Shown here one piece after another: positions 56,702 to 64,000 of a DNA stretch of 64,000 nucleotides (positions are counted from its first letter, which is position 1; the number at the start of each line of letters is the position of its first letter). The notes below the pieces were generated by a model. The model was given only the letters and a program-made list of their open reading frames with translations, was not told the origin of the DNA and searched no databases. Origin of the DNA: JAWSUT01 sp033549345 (lineage in GTDB: Bacteria; Bacillota; Dethiobacteria; Dethiobacterales; Dethiobacteraceae); contig JAWSUT010000015.1 of assembly GCA_033549345.1 (NCBI GenBank), forward strand, positions 12,123-76,122. Reading direction: 5' to 3'. The translations under genes and the position numbers were made by a program.

Positions 56702-58012
56702 ATGACACAGCATAAACGGGTAGAAAACGTGGAACCCGGGTCGATCGCAGATGAACTGGGTATCGGCCCGGGAGACCGCGTTCTTGCCATAAATGATACC
56801 GAACCGGCAGATATTCTGGAATGGCGGCTGGCAGAAAGCAGTGAAGATATTCTGCTTACAGTGGAACACAGCGGCGGAGAGCTTGTTGAATACGAAATCG
56901 AAAAAGATTACGACGAAACACTGGGCATCATTTTCGAATCACCCGTACTTGATGAAATTCGCCGCTGCCAAAACCGCTGTGTTTTTTGTTTTGTGGACCA
57001 GATGCCGCCGGCTCTGCGTGAGACACTCTATGTCAAAGATGACGACTACCGGCTGTCTTTTCTTTCCGGCAGCTACATCACGCTGACCAACCTGCGTGAT
57101 GCGGACCTGGCAAGGATCGAACAGCTGCATCTGAGCCCCTTATATGTCTCGGTACATACCACCGACCCCAAACTGCGCCGGCAAATGATGCATCACAAAC
57201 AGGCAGGAGACATTCTGCCCATACTCACACGTCTGGCCGGGGCCGGTATTGCGTTTCATACACAGGCCGTACTCTGTCCTGGCCTCAATAACGGTGACGC
57301 ACTTAACCAGACCATCGGTGAACTCTTTGCGCTCTATCCGGCCGTAAGAAGCCTGGCTGTGGTCCCCGTGGGCCTGACCGGCCACCGCGGCGGGCTGTAC
57401 CCGCTTTCCCCGTTTGACCAGGCCCATGCACAACAGGTCCTGGAACAGCTTGCGCCCTGGCAGGAACGCTGCCGCCAGCAGAGCGGAACACGCTTTGTCT
57501 TTGCCGCCGATGAGTTCTATGCCATGGCAGGCACCGATATTCCTCCGGATGACTGGTATGAAGGCTATCCGCAGCTGGAAAACGGTGTGGGCCTGATACG
57601 GCTGATGTATAATGACTGGAACTACTGGCAGGACCGTTTGCCGGACAAGCTGCATGGTTCCACAAACGTGATTGTGGCCACCGGCACATCGGCTTCCCAT
57701 TACCTGCAGCCCATTATTGACCGGCTAAACAAAATCGACGGGCTCGCCATCCGCCTTGTTCCGGTGGAAAATCGCTTTTTCGGCGGCCATGTCACTGTGG
57801 CCGGACTGTTGACCGGCAGCGATGTACTGCAGGCAGTCAAAAACCTTCCGCCGGCAGACAGACTTTATCTTCCTGCCGTTGTGTTAAAAGAAGGGCAAGA
57901 CCTTCTCCTGGATGGGCATACTATTGATGATTTATCCCGCAGCCTGGCAACAGATATTCGCACTGCCGCAAGCCTGGACGACTTTTTGTCCGATTTGCTG
58001 AACTTGAAATGA
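56702..58012 (+). CDS. DUF512 / PDZ radical-SAM-like protein
   Basis: Protein of 436 residues. An N-terminal PDZ-like domain (VEPGSIADELGIGPGDRVLAIND) is followed by CQNRCVFCFVDQMP, a cysteine motif resembling a radical SAM cluster site, and the DUF512 region (FGGHVTVAGLLTGSDV). The family is widespread in anaerobic Firmicutes next to der; function unknown. It starts at ATG 56702 and is followed nine bases later by der. Confidence 0.85.
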   Translation: MTQHKRVENVEPGSIADELGIGPGDRVLAINDTEPADILEWRLAESSEDILLTVEHSGGELVEYEIEKDYDETLGIIFESPVLDEIRRCQNRCVFCFVDQMPPALRETLYVKDDDYRLSFLSGSYITLTNLRDADLARIEQLHLSPLYVSVHTTDPKLRRQMMHHKQAGDILPILTRLAGAGIAFHTQAVLCPGLNNGDALNQTIGELFALYPAVRSLAVVPVGLTGHRGGLYPLSPFDQAHAQQVLEQLAPWQERCRQQSGTRFVFAADEFYAMAGTDIPPDDWYEGYPQLENGVGLIRLMYNDWNYWQDRLPDKLHGSTNVIVATGTSASHYLQPIIDRLNKIDGLAIRLVPVENRFFGGHVTVAGLLTGSDVLQAVKNLPPADRLYLPAVVLKEGQDLLLDGHTIDDLSRSLATDIRTAASLDDFLSDLLNLK

Positions 58013-58021
58013 GGTGGCCAT

Positions 58022-59350
58022 ATGTCGCATCCTGTAGTCGCTATCGTAGGACGCCCCAATGTGGGCAAATCCACGCTGTTTAACCGCTTAATCCAAAAAA
58101 GGCTGGCAATTGAAGAAAGCATTCCCGGCGTAACACGGGACCGCATTTACGGACGTGTCGACTGGATCGGCCGGGAATTCTGGCTGATTGACACCGGCGG
58201 GTTAACCTTTGAGGAAGACCAGATTGCCCGCGAAATCCACCGCCAGGTTAAGCTGGCGCTGGATGAAGCACATGTTATTTTGTTTGTGGTGGATTTGCGC
58301 AGCGGCCCCACGTCTCTGGACTTTGAAGTGGCGGCCTATCTGCGCAAAGCAGATAAACCGGTGATTCTGGCAGCCAATAAAGCCGAAGCCGGTACAGCCG
58401 AAGCTGATGCAGCCGAGTTTTATCAACTGGGATTAGGTGAGCCAATGTTGACATCCGGCGCCCATGGACTGGGTACCGGAGATTTACTCGATGAAGTTGT
58501 TGCGCTTCTGCCCGAAGGCAACCTGCCTGAAGAAGACGAAGACCTGCTGCGGGTAGCTTTGATTGGCCGCCCCAATGTGGGTAAATCATCTCTGACCAAC
58601 CGCCTGGCCGGGGTGGAGCGGGTCATCGTCAGTGATATTCCCGGCACGACCCGGGACGCCATCGATCTGGAGATTGAACGTGATGACCGCCGCTACCGCT
58701 TTGTGGATACAGCCGGTATCCGACGCAAAAGCAAAGTGGAGGAATCGGTTGAATACTATTCCGTACTGCGCTCGATCCGGGCCGCTGAAGATGCCGATGT
58801 GGTCCTGGTGCTGCTGGATGCCGCCGAAGGCGTCACCGAACAGGACAAGCGTATCGCCGGCATCGCCCATGAAGCGGGCCGGGCGATTATCCTTGTGGTC
58901 AATAAGTGGGACAAAGTTGCCAAAGATGAAAAAACCATGGAAATATACCGTGAAACAATCCGCAAAGAGCTGGCTTATCTAAGCTACGCACCGATTATGT
59001 TCATTTCCGCCCTGACGGGCCAGCGCGTGCAGCGCGTTTTTGAACTGATTAACTATGTCGCCGAGCAGCATGCATTGCGGGTCAAAACATCCCGCCTCAA
59101 TGAACTGCTCTCAGACGCCATGGCCGTTGTCCCGCCTCCCACCAAAAAAGGCAAGCAGCTCAAGATCTATTACATGTCACAAATCAAAGTCAAGCCGCCG
59201 GTTTTTGCCCTGATTGTCAATGAACCGGAACTGGCCCATTTTTCCTACCTGCGCTTTATTGAGAATAAGCTGCGCGAAACATACGGTTTTGAAGGCACGC
59301 CGATTCGCATTGTCGTCCGCAAAAAGACCAAAAAGGGGGACCTGCAATGA
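58022..59350 (+). CDS. der: ribosome biogenesis GTPase Der
   Basis: Tandem-GTPase protein of 442 residues (EngA). Two G1 loops, GRPNVGKST (about residue 10) and GRPNVGKSS (about 181), and a C-terminal KH-like domain. It acts in 50S subunit assembly. The stop overlaps plsY as ATGA. Order der-plsY-gpsA is the usual one in Firmicutes. Confidence 0.97.
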   Translation: MSHPVVAIVGRPNVGKSTLFNRLIQKRLAIEESIPGVTRDRIYGRVDWIGREFWLIDTGGLTFEEDQIAREIHRQVKLALDEAHVILFVVDLRSGPTSLDFEVAAYLRKADKPVILAANKAEAGTAEADAAEFYQLGLGEPMLTSGAHGLGTGDLLDEVVALLPEGNLPEEDEDLLRVALIGRPNVGKSSLTNRLAGVERVIVSDIPGTTRDAIDLEIERDDRRYRFVDTAGIRRKSKVEESVEYYSVLRSIRAAEDADVVLVLLDAAEGVTEQDKRIAGIAHEAGRAIILVVNKWDKVAKDEKTMEIYRETIRKELAYLSYAPIMFISALTGQRVQRVFELINYVAEQHALRVKTSRLNELLSDAMAVVPPPTKKGKQLKIYYMSQIKVKPPVFALIVNEPELAHFSYLRFIENKLRETYGFEGTPIRIVVRKKTKKGDLQ

Positions 59351-59970
59351 ACACAGTCCTGTCCCTGCTTGGTGCGTACCTGATCGGCTCTGTTTCGTTT
59401 GGCTATCTGGCAGGAAAACTTTTAAAAGGAATAGACATCCGGGAGCACGGCAGCGGCAACGCCGGCACCACCAATATTCAGCGGACCGTGGGAACCGTTC
59501 CCGCCATTTTTGTGCTGCTGCTGGACGTGGGTAAAGGGGTCGCAGCCGTACTTCTGGCCGGATACCTTACCGGTCAACCGACGGTCATGATGCTCGCAGG
59601 GGTTGCGGCCATCGTCGGCCATAACTGGCCTGTTTTTTTCCGTTTTCGCGGCGGCCGGGGTATTGCTACAAGCATCGGTGTGCTTTTGGGCTTAGCACCG
59701 GTAGTCATCCTGATTGCCACAGCCATCGGCGTAACACTCATTGCCCTGACCCGCTATGTTTCCCTAGGCTCCGTCGTCGGTGCCGCCACGATCCCCATTC
59801 TGATGCTCATCTTTACAAAGCCGCCTTCATATATATTATTCGGAGCCATTATCGGGGGCCTTGCCGTCTGGCGTCACCGCGAGAATATTGTTCGCCTGTT
59901 AAACGGTACGGAGAATAAACTGGGTAAAAAAGTACCTGTGCCTCAAGAGGAGAAAAGGGTGGAGAAATAG
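59347..59970 (+). CDS. plsY: glycerol-3-phosphate acyltransferase PlsY
   Basis: Membrane acyltransferase of 207 residues using acyl-phosphate. Motifs GSVSFGYLAGKLLKGIDIR, HGSGNAGTTN and GHNWPVFFRFRGGRGIATS are typical. It adds the first acyl chain to glycerol 3-phosphate, which is supplied by the next gene product. ATG 59347 overlaps der; gpsA starts right after the stop. Confidence 0.96.
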   Translation: MNTVLSLLGAYLIGSVSFGYLAGKLLKGIDIREHGSGNAGTTNIQRTVGTVPAIFVLLLDVGKGVAAVLLAGYLTGQPTVMMLAGVAAIVGHNWPVFFRFRGGRGIATSIGVLLGLAPVVILIATAIGVTLIALTRYVSLGSVVGAATIPILMLIFTKPPSYILFGAIIGGLAVWRHRENIVRLLNGTENKLGKKVPVPQEEKRVEK

Positions 59971-60993
59971 ATGAATGTATCTGTAATCGGAGCGGGCAGC
60001 TGGGGGACTGCACTTAGCCTGGCACTGGCCGAAAACTGTCCACAGGTTACCCTTTGGGCCCGCCGCAGAGAGCTTATGCAAACAATCAGTGAAACAGGGG
60101 AAAACCGCGACTATCTGCCGGGAGTCACCCTGCCGCAGAATGTCTCTGTCACAGTAGACCTGGAAGAGGCGGTGCGCAATAAAGACGCTCTTGTCCTCGT
60201 TGTGCCGTCCCATACCATCCGCTCCATGGCCCGGCAGATTGCACCGCTGGCAAAAAAGAACGCCATCGTCATCAGCTGTGCCAAAGGGCTGGAGGAAGAT
60301 ACGTTCCGGCGTATGACGCAAGTCCTCGCAGAAGAGCTGCCGGCCTGTGCCGCCGCAGCGCTTTCAGGACCGAACCATGCAGAGGAAGTGGGCCGCAGGA
60401 TACCCTCGGCCACGGTGGTGACAGCCGAAAAGCAAGCTGTTGCCGAAACAGTGCAGGATTTGTTCATGACGCGTTTTTTGCGCGTTTACACCAATCCCGA
60501 CATGGCCGGTGTGGAACTGGGCGGAGCCCTGAAGAACATTATCGCACTGGGCGCCGGCATTTCCGACGGCCAGGGTTTTGGCGACAACACCAAAGCGGCG
60601 CTGATGACCCGGGGCCTGACCGAAATCGCCCGGCTGGGCATGAAGCTTGGCGCTGAGCCGTTAACGTTTGCCGGCCTTTCCGGCATCGGAGACTTAATGG
60701 TGACCTGTATGTCCGAGCACAGCCGCAACCGCAGCCTGGGTGTGGAGCTGGGCCGCGGTAAAAAGCTTGATGATCTGCTTGCGGGCATGCATATGGTGGC
60801 AGAAGGAGTGCGCACCACACGGGCGGCCTATCAACTGGCTAAACTGCACGGCGTGGAAATGCCCATCACAACCCAGATCTATCAGGTTTTATTTACGGAC
60901 AAAGACCCGCACGCCGCTATGATTGACCTGATGAAGCGGGGAAAAAAGCACGAGCGGGAAGAAATTGTGCCAACTAAATATCAGGCCTGGTAA
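59971..60993 (+). CDS. gpsA: glycerol-3-phosphate dehydrogenase [NAD(P)+]
   Basis: Enzyme of 340 residues. NAD(P) motif VIGAGSWGTALSLALA, substrate region ALSGPNHAEEV, ALKNIIALGAGISDG and GDLMVTCMSEHSRNR are present. It reduces dihydroxyacetone phosphate to glycerol 3-phosphate for PlsY. A strong terminator follows. Confidence 0.97.
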   Translation: MNVSVIGAGSWGTALSLALAENCPQVTLWARRRELMQTISETGENRDYLPGVTLPQNVSVTVDLEEAVRNKDALVLVVPSHTIRSMARQIAPLAKKNAIVISCAKGLEEDTFRRMTQVLAEELPACAAAALSGPNHAEEVGRRIPSATVVTAEKQAVAETVQDLFMTRFLRVYTNPDMAGVELGGALKNIIALGAGISDGQGFGDNTKAALMTRGLTEIARLGMKLGAEPLTFAGLSGIGDLMVTCMSEHSRNRSLGVELGRGKKLDDLLAGMHMVAEGVRTTRAAYQLAKLHGVEMPITTQIYQVLFTDKDPHAAMIDLMKRGKKHEREEIVPTKYQAW

Positions 60994-60994
60994 C

Positions 60995-61028
60995 AAAAAC
61001 ACTCTGTAAAAGAGTGTTTTTTTTATTT
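60995..61028 (+). terminator. terminator after gpsA
   Basis: AAAAACACTCT (60995-61005) pairs with AGAGTGTTTTT (61011-61021), with a T-run continuing. Confidence 0.92.
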
Positions 61029-61049
61029 TTTACCGTAATTTCCCTGCAC

Positions 61050-61084
61050 AAAAGTAATAATCAACGGAACACCTCATATAAATA
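61050..61084 (+). promoter_or_regulatory. candidate sigma-E promoter for spoIVA
   Basis: A -10-like CATATAAAT (about 61073-61081) with a -35-like GTAATAA about 14 bases upstream. spoIVA is sigma-E dependent in Bacillus, and no vegetative consensus is obvious in the 190-base leader. Match by eye only. Confidence 0.3.
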
Positions 61085-61122
61085 TAATGTTAATACCTGT
61101 ACGAAATATAGTTTGACCCGTT

Positions 61123-61141
61123 GTGATAACAACTTTATCAC
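61123..61141. promoter_or_regulatory. perfect palindrome in the spoIVA leader
   Basis: GTGATAA - CAACT - TTATCAC. It lies between the candidate promoter and spoIVA and could be an operator or a transcript hairpin. Confidence 0.4.
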
Positions 61142-61221
61142 TATCAAAAAGTTTAGAAGGGGAGGGATACTGTTTTATATCACCATTTCAATACAAACAC
61201 TAAATAAAGGAGGGAGAGTTT

Positions 61222-62700
61222 TTGGTGAAGTATGACCTGATTCAGCATATTATTGAGAGAACAGGCGGGGATATTTACCTGGGCGTTGTTGGGCCTGTCC
61301 GCACAGGCAAGTCCACCTTCATAAAAAAATTTATGGAATTAGTGGTAATCCCCAACATCCCTGACCCCACCGACCAGGAACGGGCCCGTGACGAACTGCC
61401 CCAGAGCAGTGCCGGCAGAACCATCATGACCACCGAACCCAAATTCATACCGGATGAAGCCATCGAGATTAAAGTCCGCGACAACATTTCTATGCGCGTC
61501 CGCCTTGTGGACTGTGTGGGCTACACAGTGAACGGCGCCGTAGGCTACGAGGATGAAGGAGCCCCGCGGATGGTGACAACCCCTTGGTTCGACTACGACA
61601 TCCCCTTTGAAGAAGCAGCCGAAGTCGGGACAAGGAAAGTGATCACAGATCATTCCACCATCGGCGTTGTCGTCGTTACAGACGGCTCCATCTCCGACAT
61701 CCCCCGTGAGGACTACGTCGAAGCCGAGCAGCGTGTAATTGAAGAGCTAAAAGAGCTTGGCAAGCCTTTCGTCATTCTCTTAAACTCCATGAGCCCCTAT
61801 TCCCAGGAAGCACTGGCACTGAAAGAAGAACTGGCCGATGCCTACGATGTGCCGGTTATTCCGTTTAACGCCCTGCAATTAATGGAAGAGGATGTCAATA
61901 TCATCTTCCAGGAAGTACTCTACGAATTCCCGGTCCGCGAAGTCAACATCAATCTGCCGACCTGGGTGGAAGTCCTCGACGCCGATCACTGGCTGCGGCA
62001 GGATTATGCCACAATTATCCGTGAGAGTGTCAAAAATGTAACCCGCCTGCGTGATGTAGACTATATGGTTGAAACTCTCAGCACCAAGGAAATCGTCGAG
62101 AACATCATGCTCAAGGAAATGGAACTGGGCACCGGTAAAGCCGTCATCGAAATTCTGGCGCCCGAGACACTTTTTGAGCAGATTCTCACAGAAATCTGCG
62201 GCATTGAGATTGAAGACCAGGCCGACCTCTTACAAATTCTCAAAGAGAGTGTGGCCGCCAAACGCGAGTACGATAAACTGGCTGAAGCCCTTGAACAGGT
62301 TCAGGAAACCGGTTACGGCATCGTACCGCCGATGCTTGAGGAAATGACACTGGAAGAGCCGGAAATTATCCGCCACGGCGGACGCTTCGGTGTACGTCTA
62401 AAAGCCAGTGCCCCCTCACTGCATATTATGCGTGTGGATGTAAAATCTGAATTCGCTCCCATTGTCGGCACGGAAAAGCAAAGCGAAGAGCTGATCAATT
62501 TCATCATGAGCGAATTTGAAGAGAACCCGGAAAAGATGTGGCAGGCCGATATCTTCGGTAAGTCGCTTCATGCCCTGGTCAAGGACGGTATCGGCAATAA
62601 ATTAGGCAATATGCCTCCCAATGCCCAGGAAAAACTCCAGGAAACACTGGAGAAAATCATCAACGAAGGAAGCGGCGGCCTGATTGCCATCATCCTCTAA
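61222..62700 (+). CDS. spoIVA: spore coat morphogenetic ATPase SpoIVA
   Basis: Protein of 492 residues, the same length as the Bacillus protein. It hydrolyses ATP and polymerises around the forespore as the base of the coat. Walker A GPVRTGKS (24-31), KKFMELVVIPNI, LVDCVGYTV and the C-terminus INEGSGGLIAIIL are nearly identical to the family. The start is TTG 61222, which gives the family length, or GTG 61225; the ribosome site is AAAGGAGGG. Confidence 0.97.
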   Translation: MVKYDLIQHIIERTGGDIYLGVVGPVRTGKSTFIKKFMELVVIPNIPDPTDQERARDELPQSSAGRTIMTTEPKFIPDEAIEIKVRDNISMRVRLVDCVGYTVNGAVGYEDEGAPRMVTTPWFDYDIPFEEAAEVGTRKVITDHSTIGVVVVTDGSISDIPREDYVEAEQRVIEELKELGKPFVILLNSMSPYSQEALALKEELADAYDVPVIPFNALQLMEEDVNIIFQEVLYEFPVREVNINLPTWVEVLDADHWLRQDYATIIRESVKNVTRLRDVDYMVETLSTKEIVENIMLKEMELGTGKAVIEILAPETLFEQILTEICGIEIEDQADLLQILKESVAAKREYDKLAEALEQVQETGYGIVPPMLEEMTLEEPEIIRHGGRFGVRLKASAPSLHIMRVDVKSEFAPIVGTEKQSEELINFIMSEFEENPEKMWQADIFGKSLHALVKDGIGNKLGNMPPNAQEKLQETLEKIINEGSGGLIAIIL

Positions 62701-62718
62701 AAACAAAGAAACAAATAA

Positions 62719-62749
62719 AATGCGTGGCTACCACGCATTATTTTTTTTG
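62719..62749 (+). terminator. terminator after spoIVA
   Basis: AATGCGTGG (62719-62727) pairs with CCACGCATT (62731-62739), followed by ATTTTTTTTG. Confidence 0.92.
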
Positions 62750-62778
62750 TATTCATGTCGAATTCTTTGCGATATAAT
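62747..62778 (+). promoter_or_regulatory. candidate promoter for the VanZ-like gene
   Basis: A perfect TATAAT (62773-62778) has a poor -35 region (TTGTAT at 62747-62752, spacing 20). The REP-like element lies between it and the gene. Confidence 0.35.
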
Positions 62779-62803
62779 GAAGAGAAGCCAATACGCGTCA
62801 AAC

Positions 62804-62833
62804 TGCAAACCAGGGGACGGTTCTTTTTTTGCA
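62804..62833. repeat. REP-like hairpin with GGGGACGG core
   Basis: TGCAAA ... TTTGCA arms around CCAGGGGACGGTTC. Third site in the window with the GGGGAC core; arms resemble those of the 39347-39432 copies. Confidence 0.6.
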
Positions 62834-62867
62834 CTTTAGTTTTAAAACCTGAAAAGGAGGGGAGAGA

Positions 62868-63413
62868 ATGACTGCCAGCAAAAAAGCATGGATCCCCGTC
62901 GTTTCTATTCTCGCACTACTTTATTATCTTTCATCAATTCCCGGTCTGCGGGTACTACCCGTACTACGCCAAACCAATAAACTCCTGCAATCCTTTGACC
63001 TGAGCATCAGCCGCCTGGCAGTCGCCCTTGCCAACCGTCTCCCTGCACAACTGGACCCCGCCCGGACAATCAGCGCCGACTTCTTCGCCTATGCCAGGCG
63101 TAACCCTGTCATCATTGAATTTCTCCTGCGCAAAGCCGCCCATATCTTTTTCTTCTTCGTTATCACAATCGTTTTTTTCCTCCTGCTCCGCCACTACCTC
63201 CAAAAACCCTGGCAGGTCATCATGGTCTCATTTATCGGCGGCACCATTATGGCTTTCCTCGACGAATATCACCAAAGCCTCGTATCCGGACGCCACGGCA
63301 ACTTCATCGACGTCGGCATCGACATGATCGGCGTCACCACAGCCATCGCACTACTCATCTTCTCTTTCTGGCTCACCGCAAAACACCGAACCACCTTTCG
63401 AAAAAACGCATAA
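62868..63413 (+). CDS. VanZ family membrane protein
   Basis: Membrane protein of 181 residues with about four membrane helices. RKAAHIFFFFVIT and DEYHQSLVSGRHGNFIDVGIDM carry the conserved VanZ positions. The name comes from teicoplanin resistance, but most members have no known function and no vancomycin genes are near. Strong ribosome site AAAAGGAGGGGAGAG before ATG 62868. The gene ends about 300 bases before the transposase. Confidence 0.85.
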   Translation: MTASKKAWIPVVSILALLYYLSSIPGLRVLPVLRQTNKLLQSFDLSISRLAVALANRLPAQLDPARTISADFFAYARRNPVIIEFLLRKAAHIFFFFVITIVFFLLLRHYLQKPWQVIMVSFIGGTIMAFLDEYHQSLVSGRHGNFIDVGIDMIGVTTAIALLIFSFWLTAKHRTTFRKNA

Positions 63414-63642
63414 GTCAACAGCTATTTAAATTTAAACCTAAGCTGAAAAGGTACTACAATACATAGGAAAGACACCACCATACCTTACACACCACCATGA
63501 GCCAATTGCGATGTTTCAAAAAAACGATGTTAAAAGGGGCTGTAACTCCAGCCAAAAAGAGTTTACCCCAAAAAAAGATAAAAAACCGCCTGTTTTAGGC
63601 GGAATATGGTGCTAAGCGGCAAAATTGACCCCAAACAAAAAA
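63414..63642. other. non-coding stretch between vanZ-like gene and insertion sequence
   Basis: About 230 AT-rich bases with no convincing gene. It holds a short hairpin GGCTG ... CAGCC near 63539-63554 and the minus-strand terminator described separately. The outer end of the insertion sequence is probably somewhere in this stretch, but no terminal repeat can be fixed because the other end lies outside the window. Confidence 0.5.
63576..63602 (-). terminator. terminator-like hairpin, minus strand
   Basis: CCGCCT-AAAAC-AGGCGG followed by TTTTTTATC on the minus strand. It may shield the insertion sequence or the neighbouring gene from antisense transcription. Confidence 0.55.
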
Positions 63643-63643
63643 G

Positions 63644-63718
63644 GGGTACCCTCCCCTGATGGTGAATTATTTTCTTAGCGAGAAAAAACAAAAAACCATC
63701 GCTAGGGAGTGGGTACCT
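63644..63718 (+). promoter_or_regulatory. nested hairpin covering the transposase ribosome site
   Basis: Outer arms GGGGTACCCTCCC (63643-63655) and GGGAGTGGGTACC (63705-63717) pair with one bulge; inner arms TAGCGA (63676-63681) and TCGCTA (63699-63704) pair inside. The AGGGAGTGG that would be the ribosome site lies in the outer right arm, 4-12 bases before the ATG. Confidence 0.6.
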
Positions 63719-63719
63719 T

Positions 63720-64000
63720 ATGGCTATTATACCACAACAGAAGCTTTTTGGCTGGGGTGAAATTGAAAAATTAGGTGATTTGGAAAGACTGCAATTAGTT
63801 TTGGATTACATGCCCGACGAAGATATGATGCAAGCGCTGGAAAGTGAACGTGGACGGGGACGCAATGATTATCCTGTCAGAGCTGTCTGGAACTCTGTAC
63901 TGGCCGGTATTGTTTATCAACATGACTCCATTGAGAGTTTACGCAGAGAACTCTCCCGTAACGGCCAGCTTCGCCATATGTGTGGATTCGAGAAAGTGGT
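63720..64000 (+). CDS. insertion-sequence DDE transposase, N-terminal part
   Basis: The frame is open from ATG 63720 to the window edge (93 full codons). The product starts MAIIPQQKLFGWGEIEKLGD and contains MPDEDMMQALE, RGRGRNDYPVRAVWNSVLAGIVYQH and SIESLRRELSRNGQLRHMCGF, the N-terminal domain type (DUF772/InsH-like) of IS5/IS1182-like DDE transposases. The catalytic domain lies beyond the window, so family and intactness cannot be judged. Confidence 0.85.
   Translation, partial: MAIIPQQKLFGWGEIEKLGDLERLQLVLDYMPDEDMMQALESERGRGRNDYPVRAVWNSVLAGIVYQHDSIESLRRELSRNGQLRHMCGFEKV

Noticed and set aside
61014..61235. Possible 73-residue protein before spoIVA
   Set aside because: It starts in the gpsA terminator, lacks a ribosome site and overlaps the spoIVA start; low-complexity product.
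62868..63413. Vancomycin or teicoplanin resistance locus
   Set aside because: Only a VanZ-like protein is present; there are no vanH, vanA, vanX or VanRS-type genes.

Overview
The window comes from an endospore-forming anaerobic Firmicute of clostridial type, with a GC content that looks moderately high. Sporulation genes run through its whole length: the dacF-spoIIAA-spoIIAB-sigF cluster, a SpoVAF/GerA-type protein, a YtfJ/GerW protein, spmA-spmB, spoIIP, a YIEGIA protein and spoIVA. It also carries a complete-looking anaerobic corrin-ring pathway, an oxygen-sensitive enzyme set (radical SAM proteins, ferredoxin, activase-type iron-sulfur proteins) and the clostridial IspH-S1 fusion. No tRNA, rRNA or CRISPR array was seen. 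One run of 10 N (20250-20259) marks an assembly gap inside btuC, so this is a draft sequence.

Layout. (1) 1-2.5 kb: end of a penicillin-binding carboxypeptidase, a REP-like double hairpin, then the sigma-F operon. (2) 2.5-6.4 kb: dodecin, SpoVAF-like protein and two paralogous activase-related proteins. (3) 6.5-12.1 kb: a DHH-CBS-tRNA nucleotidyltransferase fusion, an M50 protease, trpS, scpA and scpB in one tight run. (4) 12.1-18.2 kb: DUF2953, YtfJ, a second D,D-carboxypeptidase, spmAB, RidA, a Cys-rich flavoprotein and rluB. (5) 18.2-21.9 kb: a promoter, a cobalamin riboswitch and the btuF-btuC-btuD vitamin B12 importer. (6) 21.8-22.7 kb, minus strand: a TrkA-C membrane protein and a small ferredoxin with a CsoR/CstR-like operator. 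(7) 22.8-38.7 kb: an 18-gene cobalamin operon, mostly with ATGA-type overlaps, from sirohydrochlorin cobalt insertion (cbiX) to cobS and the aminopropanol-arm gene cobD. (8) 38.8-42.6 kb: an orphan protein, REP-like hairpins, a PflA-like radical SAM protein, a HI0933-like flavoprotein, a membrane-anchored orphan and aroH. (9) 42.6-48.4 kb: cmk, plsC, the ispH-rpsA fusion, fni and gdhA. (10) 48.6-52.6 kb: DUF1614, spoIIP, YIEGIA and its capping subunit, and two DUF3189 proteins. (11) 52.6-56.7 kb: a disulfide reductase facing a cadC-cadA metal-efflux pair. (12) 56.7-63.4 kb: DUF512 radical-SAM-like protein, der, plsY, gpsA, spoIVA and a VanZ-like protein. (13) 63.4-64.0 kb: the start of an insertion-sequence transposase that runs off the window.

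How the genes work together. B12 uptake is controlled by a riboswitch, while the biosynthetic operon shows none in its leader. Genes for the lower-ligand transferase (cobT) and the corrinoid adenosyltransferase are not in the window. The aroH-cmk-plsC-ispH/rpsA-fni run joins aromatic, nucleotide, lipid and isoprenoid precursors with translation. The der-plsY-gpsA run covers ribosome assembly and phospholipid precursors.

Points worth most attention: the cbiG/cbiH junction that is out of frame by one base at an A5 run; the apparent CTG start of ispH and an internal ribosome site in front of S1; the tandem, differently diverged cobyric acid synthases; a minus-strand terminator inside the btuD coding region; three sites with the same GGGGACRG-core hairpins; and a hairpin that buries the transposase ribosome site.
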